Program-made: the position numbers and the translations under genes
Part shown: one piece after another, positions 59,511 through 64,000 of the stretch
Numbering within the stretch: position 1 is the first letter of the stretch
Layout of the letters: every line of letters starts with the position of its first letter
Notes under the pieces: model-generated
Told to the model about the DNA's origin: nothing
Seen by the model: the letters and a program-made list of their open reading frames with translations, nothing else
The model's database searches: none
Assembly: GCA_950022655.1 (NCBI GenBank)
Contig: OX465584.1
Span: forward strand, 28,121,469 to 28,185,468
Source of the DNA: Alentia gelatinosa
Taxonomy: Eukaryota; Annelida; Polychaeta; Phyllodocida; Polynoidae
DNA: 64,000 bases
Direction of reading: 5' to 3'

Positions 59511-60100
59511 TTTGATTTATAGTCTTTTTGAAGACAGAGGATTCACCATGTCAACCCTATCATTAAATGATAAACACGTTGTTATGGATAATGTAATCCA
59601 CGACCAGAAAAGGAAACTTTTAGATGACATTAGTGACTAAATGTGGTATTTACATATTCAAATCTGATGGGACAGACCTACCTGTGCTGTATTCAAACTA
59701 TCAAATCTGCTTGGACAGACTTGGTATTCAAACCCACTTGGCTCAGACCCAACAAACCAGTTCTACTCCAATCCACTCATTCATATACCACTCTGGGCCT
59801 GAGGCCACTTTACTTTACAGGCATGTCATAATGTCCCTTGTGTATAAAATAGTGTATGCGAATATCAACGGTTATTTTGTCTTTTTGTATAATCTAAATC
59901 TGAATTCAATATTAACTGGTTTCAGATAAAAACAGTCTTGATCTCGTCTGACTAGAATCAACATAATAGCCTCAGATATTTATATGTATGTGGCACTATC
60001 ATAGGTGTACAACAGGAACTTATCAGTGCCTTTAGACACAGCGTATTTCAACCTTCCAACATTGCCATGATCCATGGATCTTGATTTATAGCCATGTCAG

Positions 60101-60162
60101 AGTGTGTCGGAAGCAGTGGGTGCCTGGGTTAATGCCTAAACCCACGTAGTTCCCGACACACT
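60101..60162. repeat. 62-nt hairpin
   Basis: AGTGTGTCGG pairs with CCGACACACT, and the inner GTGGGT with ACCCAC, leaving an 18-nt terminal loop. Either strand could give a short pre-miRNA-sized stem-loop. Origin unknown. Confidence 0.75.
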
Positions 60163-60460
60163 ATAAGCGTTCAGAATTGACAATGGTAGAGAGACCATGT
60201 AGCCTTTTACAAAGGAAAGAGATGCATCAACGACCAGCTGTGTAATCAAATTCCGATCCTATTTGATAATTTATGCCAAATCGTTTTCGTCAAGGTCGAT
60301 CTCTTGTGTTGCGCAGACATTGCATGTTGTACCCTCTGATTATGTTTATTCTTACAAGCATTTACTTCATACATTAGCAGCATGCGTCATTGACTAGAGT
60401 CCCGAACATGTAAAACACATGATGATGTCTTAAGATTACAGCAATGGCACCTACTAGGAT

Positions 60461-60532
60461 TTTGGTCTTATAACCAATCTACCATACCAAGACAAATTTG
60501 GTCTTATAACCAATCTACCACACCAAGACAAA
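60461..60532. repeat. Tandem duplication of a 36-bp unit
   Basis: TTTGGTCTTATAACCAATCT followed by ACCA[TC]ACCAAGACAAA occurs twice head to tail with one difference. Confidence 0.95.
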
Positions 60533-62919
60533 TATCAACATGCTAAAGGTTTAAATAAACTTAGAGAAAACACATGGCAGATAATGTAGGTATACATGGG
60601 GAATACTTTCAGAGCGCAATTGACTTTGATAACAACAATGATAACGGAGTAGTTTTATATCATAAGTGGATCATAAAATCAGATATTTTGTGCACAGACT
60701 CTCCACATATAAAGTCCGGTGATGTAAAGGACCAGCTGAGCAGCGACGCTTAATCTAATTTTGTGCGCGGGAGGCGTTTCAAATAAGACGATTAACATAA
60801 AGCCACGCTGTTAAAAACCGCCCTTTTAAAGGAGAGACATTACATTGTATGACATCTTTCCCATTAATTATAAACAGCACAAGAAATGCTCAGAGTGTGT
60901 GATCTACACGTATTACACAAATGAGGAGCAACATTCTCAGCAGTTAGAAGCTATTACTCGTTCATAATTTAGATTCAGATATAGAGAGTGCGTTTTTCAT
61001 AGTTATCCATTTACAATGATGGTTGGAATTCAGTGTTTTTTACTCTTTGTCAAAGTTTGTAGTTTGCAAGTGTAGACTGCACAAACAGTACACGGTTACT
61101 GCATGTGTATTATGCGTGTTCTAAGGTATTTTAGAGTCGATCATGAGTCCAACTGATGAGCAACATATTTACAGAAGATTAATTCCCATCATACCTAGCG
61201 TGGATTGCCACACTGAATGACAACAGGGAATTATTATGCGCTGTGGTACTAATGACAATCTGCAGCAATTAGCCACTTCTAATTCTGAATTTGAAATTTC
61301 AGCTCATTGATCATATATTATTTTGAACGGTCGAAATACATTCCCCCAGGTACATATGTGTGTGAGGTGAATGGAATCTGAACACGACAGCGTTTCTCCG
61401 GCTAGAATGACGTCGTCGGCAAGTCAGATTTTTAGAAAAACATGTAGCTACATCATTTAGACTGAAAATAAGATAAGCCGCCTCCATCAATAGAATGAAA
61501 CAGTATGGTATAAATGACGCATATTATAATTAATCATCATGAAAGTACTGCAATTACCTTTTTGTATTAGTCATAAGTGTTCATGATTAGATTACGTCCT
61601 AGGTTCCAGCTAATTGCCACTTGATTCTCTGTCTCAGTAACTGAACTATTCTTTTAAATTTCTTCACATAAAAGGTAGAAGAAATATCGATTGACCATTA
61701 CATTGATTTATTCTGTACTTGCTGATTCTGTATCTCCTACAAGGATAGTCTAAATGTTTCTAAATGGATTACATACCAATTGAACTCAAAATCCCTGCAT
61801 GTTTTCAATGCCTTTTTTCAAAGCCTTGGAAATCTTAAAGTGATCTTAAACCTCTCCATTCAATCCTAACAAATTTCATCTTATTGATTAATATTGGTTT
61901 TAGAAATCATAGTTAGACATATTGAGAGGCATTGGGAATATGATTTAATCCAATATTTGACATTTATAACCTATTGATAGCTAAGAGATAATAATAGCAT
62001 TAGGTTCCTAATACTTCACTGTCGTGGGGTGAGTGCTTCATGGAATATCTTAGGAAGTCAGCGATTGTGCCTCATCTATACTGTATAGCTGGATGGAAAT
62101 CTTAAAAACCAGTCATTCTATTATAGATGGTAATATCATCAGTAACACTTATACGGAAAGTGAAATATTAGAGGGAGAATTATTGATGAGGCAGTAATGG
62201 GACACTATATTGATGACTTTTTGCCTTGTAATTTGCGGTGCATAGCTAATGATATCCATTGCCTTTACATTCACTAGAGGACGGGTATAGAAGAGGTTTT
62301 TATTCAGTCAGAACGTCCCATGACTATGATAAATAATGTCAATGATAATACCCACAATTACCACTTATAAAGGCTAAGTAGTCTCTTTGATGAACCAGTG
62401 ATAAGTTACAGAAGATTTAATTGGTTGATTAATGCTGTTAACTGAACATTTGAATATAGAAGATCGAACAGATCAATAGGTCACTAGATAGATAACGGGA
62501 AAAAAGCCATATTCAATCCTTGAGCATGAAGGTTCTGAAAACATTATATCAGCCACTGATCTTCACACAGCGCGAAATAAAGACAGGCTGAGTAAGTGTA
62601 GGTAGATAAGATTTATTTCTGTAGTAAAAATACATGTTATAAGCAGAATATATTCATAATGTATTTTGGCGAATTGATGTTATTGAATAAGATAATGATT
62701 CAGTTAAGCTGTAAAACGAAACAACTTGACGATGAAGTCATGAAGAGGTAAAGTGTGTTTTTTTGCAAGAATGGGTGGGAAATGTTCAAACCAACGTAGT
62801 GTGGTCGGTGTGCAGTGACGAAGTAAGAGCACTGCGGCGAGTGTGAGGTGGGTAGTGGCAGCGCTGTGGACTTCAATGACACAATAGCAGAGGTTAAGTA
62901 CTATCGTAAAACTGGATGA
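60533..62919. other. Intergenic AT-rich DNA, no gene seen
   Basis: No coding frame or structured repeat was recognised. Confidence 0.55.
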
Positions 62920-63040
62920 GTTTTAGTCTTGGCCACCGTATGCCACGATTGGAGTTTGGCATAGTGATTTCACGAAGCGAAGCCGAGTGAAGTCTGTAGC
63001 CAAAACTCCAGGAGTGGAATGCGGTGGCCAAGATTAAAAC
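62920..63040. mobile_element. Fold-back element, about 121 bp
   Basis: The left arm (62920-62960, GTTTTAGTCTTGGCCACCG...) and right arm (62999-63040) are inverted, about 42 bp each with a few mismatches. No coding capacity is present. Confidence 0.75.
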
Positions 63041-63054
63041 GAAACAGGTTTTGA

Positions 63055-63206
63055 TTTTATCCTACCCCGTCTCCTTTATTTTGGAATATTACGTGATAAC
63101 AATTCTGTATGCCACTAGTGGCATATAAAACTCTGTATGCCAGTCAGCGTGGCATACGGATACTCAGTGTTAAGCTTATGAGATTTTATATTAGGGGTAG
63201 GATAAA
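63055..63206. repeat. Second inverted-repeat unit with internal TATGCCA palindromes
   Basis: TTTATCCTACCCC at 63056-63068 is the complement of GGGGTAGGATAAA at 63194-63206. Inside lie the 18-bp palindrome TATGCCACTAGTGGCATA (63108-63125) and GTATGCCA...TGGCATAC (63135-63157). Confidence 0.75.
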
Positions 63207-64000
63207 GTACTTGAATGAACAGAATATGGTGAAGAATCCTGAACCCCCTCCTTCCGTCATCCGGGAATCTGTCCGGAATCCTGGAATCCGTCCGAATGGA
63301 GGCCCCACAGGTCACCCCGTCCTTCCATCATCCAGGACTCTCTGAACCCAGCCCATAGGGAACCCGAAAGTCTACCCTGGCAGAGACAGAGCCTTGGTGA
63401 GGGACTTCAGGTAGTCCCTCCACCCCAATGTGCCCAGATGAGCTTCGACAGGCTTTATATACACCTGGGGAGTCTCACTGGGCGTGTGCAGAACTCTGCT
63501 GGGTCCCCAGCGGTAGTCCTATGTAAGTCTGGTACCCAGCTGACCAGTTGGCTTAGCTGGAACCTTCCTTACCCATGCAGAACCATAATATATTCTAGAT
63601 ACCAGCCAGGTGGCCAGATACCTGTTTAGGCTGATTCCAACACCGTGCCAGAAATAGCAAACGGCTTGTGACCTCACAGGTGGCTGGCAGCAGGCTCACA
63701 GACCCACCAGGCAGCTACCCGGCGCACTCGGCCGTGGCTAAACTAAGAAAGGCGTAGTAGACGTGCCCGTGACTAAGTAGACTTGCCACTGGTCCCATAC
63801 AAGCCCAATTTCGTTATTAGCTATAATATAACTATCAGCCGGATAGAGACTTCACTACCGAGGTCATCCGTATTTGTTTACAGGAAATGTATGCTGGTGA
63901 AGGTACACTGCTCACTTCATCTCATCATCTCTTCTCTGACTAAATGAGCTCAGCATTCCTTACTGGACGTTGTGGGCTAACCTAGCTGATGACCTATAAG
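63207..64000. other. Terminal intergenic DNA, no gene seen
   Basis: It is moderately GC-rich, with locally repeated words such as TCC(G/A)TCATCC(G/A)GGA near 63255-63335. Nothing coding was recognised before the window ends. Confidence 0.45.

Noticed and set aside
1..64000. CRISPR array, prokaryotic operons or phage genes
   Set aside because: No regularly spaced direct repeats with unique spacers, no dense coding; introns and animal-type repeats show eukaryotic DNA.

Overview
This is a gene-poor, AT-rich stretch of animal genomic DNA. It holds one spliced gene with canonical GT-AG introns, many inverted-repeat mobile elements, remnants of three classes of retroelement, (TA)n and poly-G/C microsatellites, and a few isolated GC-rich islets. 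The repeat types (DIRS-like, SGNH-bearing LINE, Penelope-like signatures, small TIR elements) and frequent TACATGTA-like words suggest a marine invertebrate, perhaps a lophotrochozoan. That assignment is inference, and no species can be named.

Layout. At 5875-10954 (+) lies a six-coding-exon gene that reads cleanly once spliced. It encodes a 398-residue type I membrane protein with, in order: a signal peptide, a dibasic RVKR site, a beta-rich globular region, 27 uninterrupted Gly-X-Y triplets, one transmembrane helix, and a 60-residue tyrosine-containing tail ending in T-A-F. Its exons are GC-rich against AT-rich introns. A noncoding first exon probably lies upstream, possibly at about 3740-3979, and a long 3' UTR may reach 13021. 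This membrane-anchored collagen-like protein is the most interesting item in the window.

From about 13 kb to 64 kb no intact conventional gene is visible. The region contains short TIR elements (13237, 21540, 24592, 46904, 49534, 62920); a 52-bp perfect palindrome (18354); long hairpins (53874, 60101); a Penelope-like terminal sequence with a hammerhead-like core next to a roughly 316-bp direct repeat (27650-28240); a decayed SGNH-hydrolase/reverse-transcriptase LINE split by the 5' end of another LINE (31248-33658, -); a decayed DIRS-like element with coiled-coil, CCHC-like and YLDD reverse-transcriptase parts (40350-42760, -); a broken copy of a high-copy invertebrate protein family (52060-53480, +); and a 12-bp minisatellite (56502-56770).

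GC-rich islets at about 26.6, 34.1, 44.2, 51.0, 54.8 and 58.3 kb stand out. Three carry CTCF-like cores, and the 58 kb islet has GC boxes, CRE-like sites and a TATA-like box, as expected of a CpG-island promoter. They may be regulatory DNA of a neighbouring gene whose exons lie outside the window. All calls come from reading the sequence by eye; no database search or structure prediction was run.
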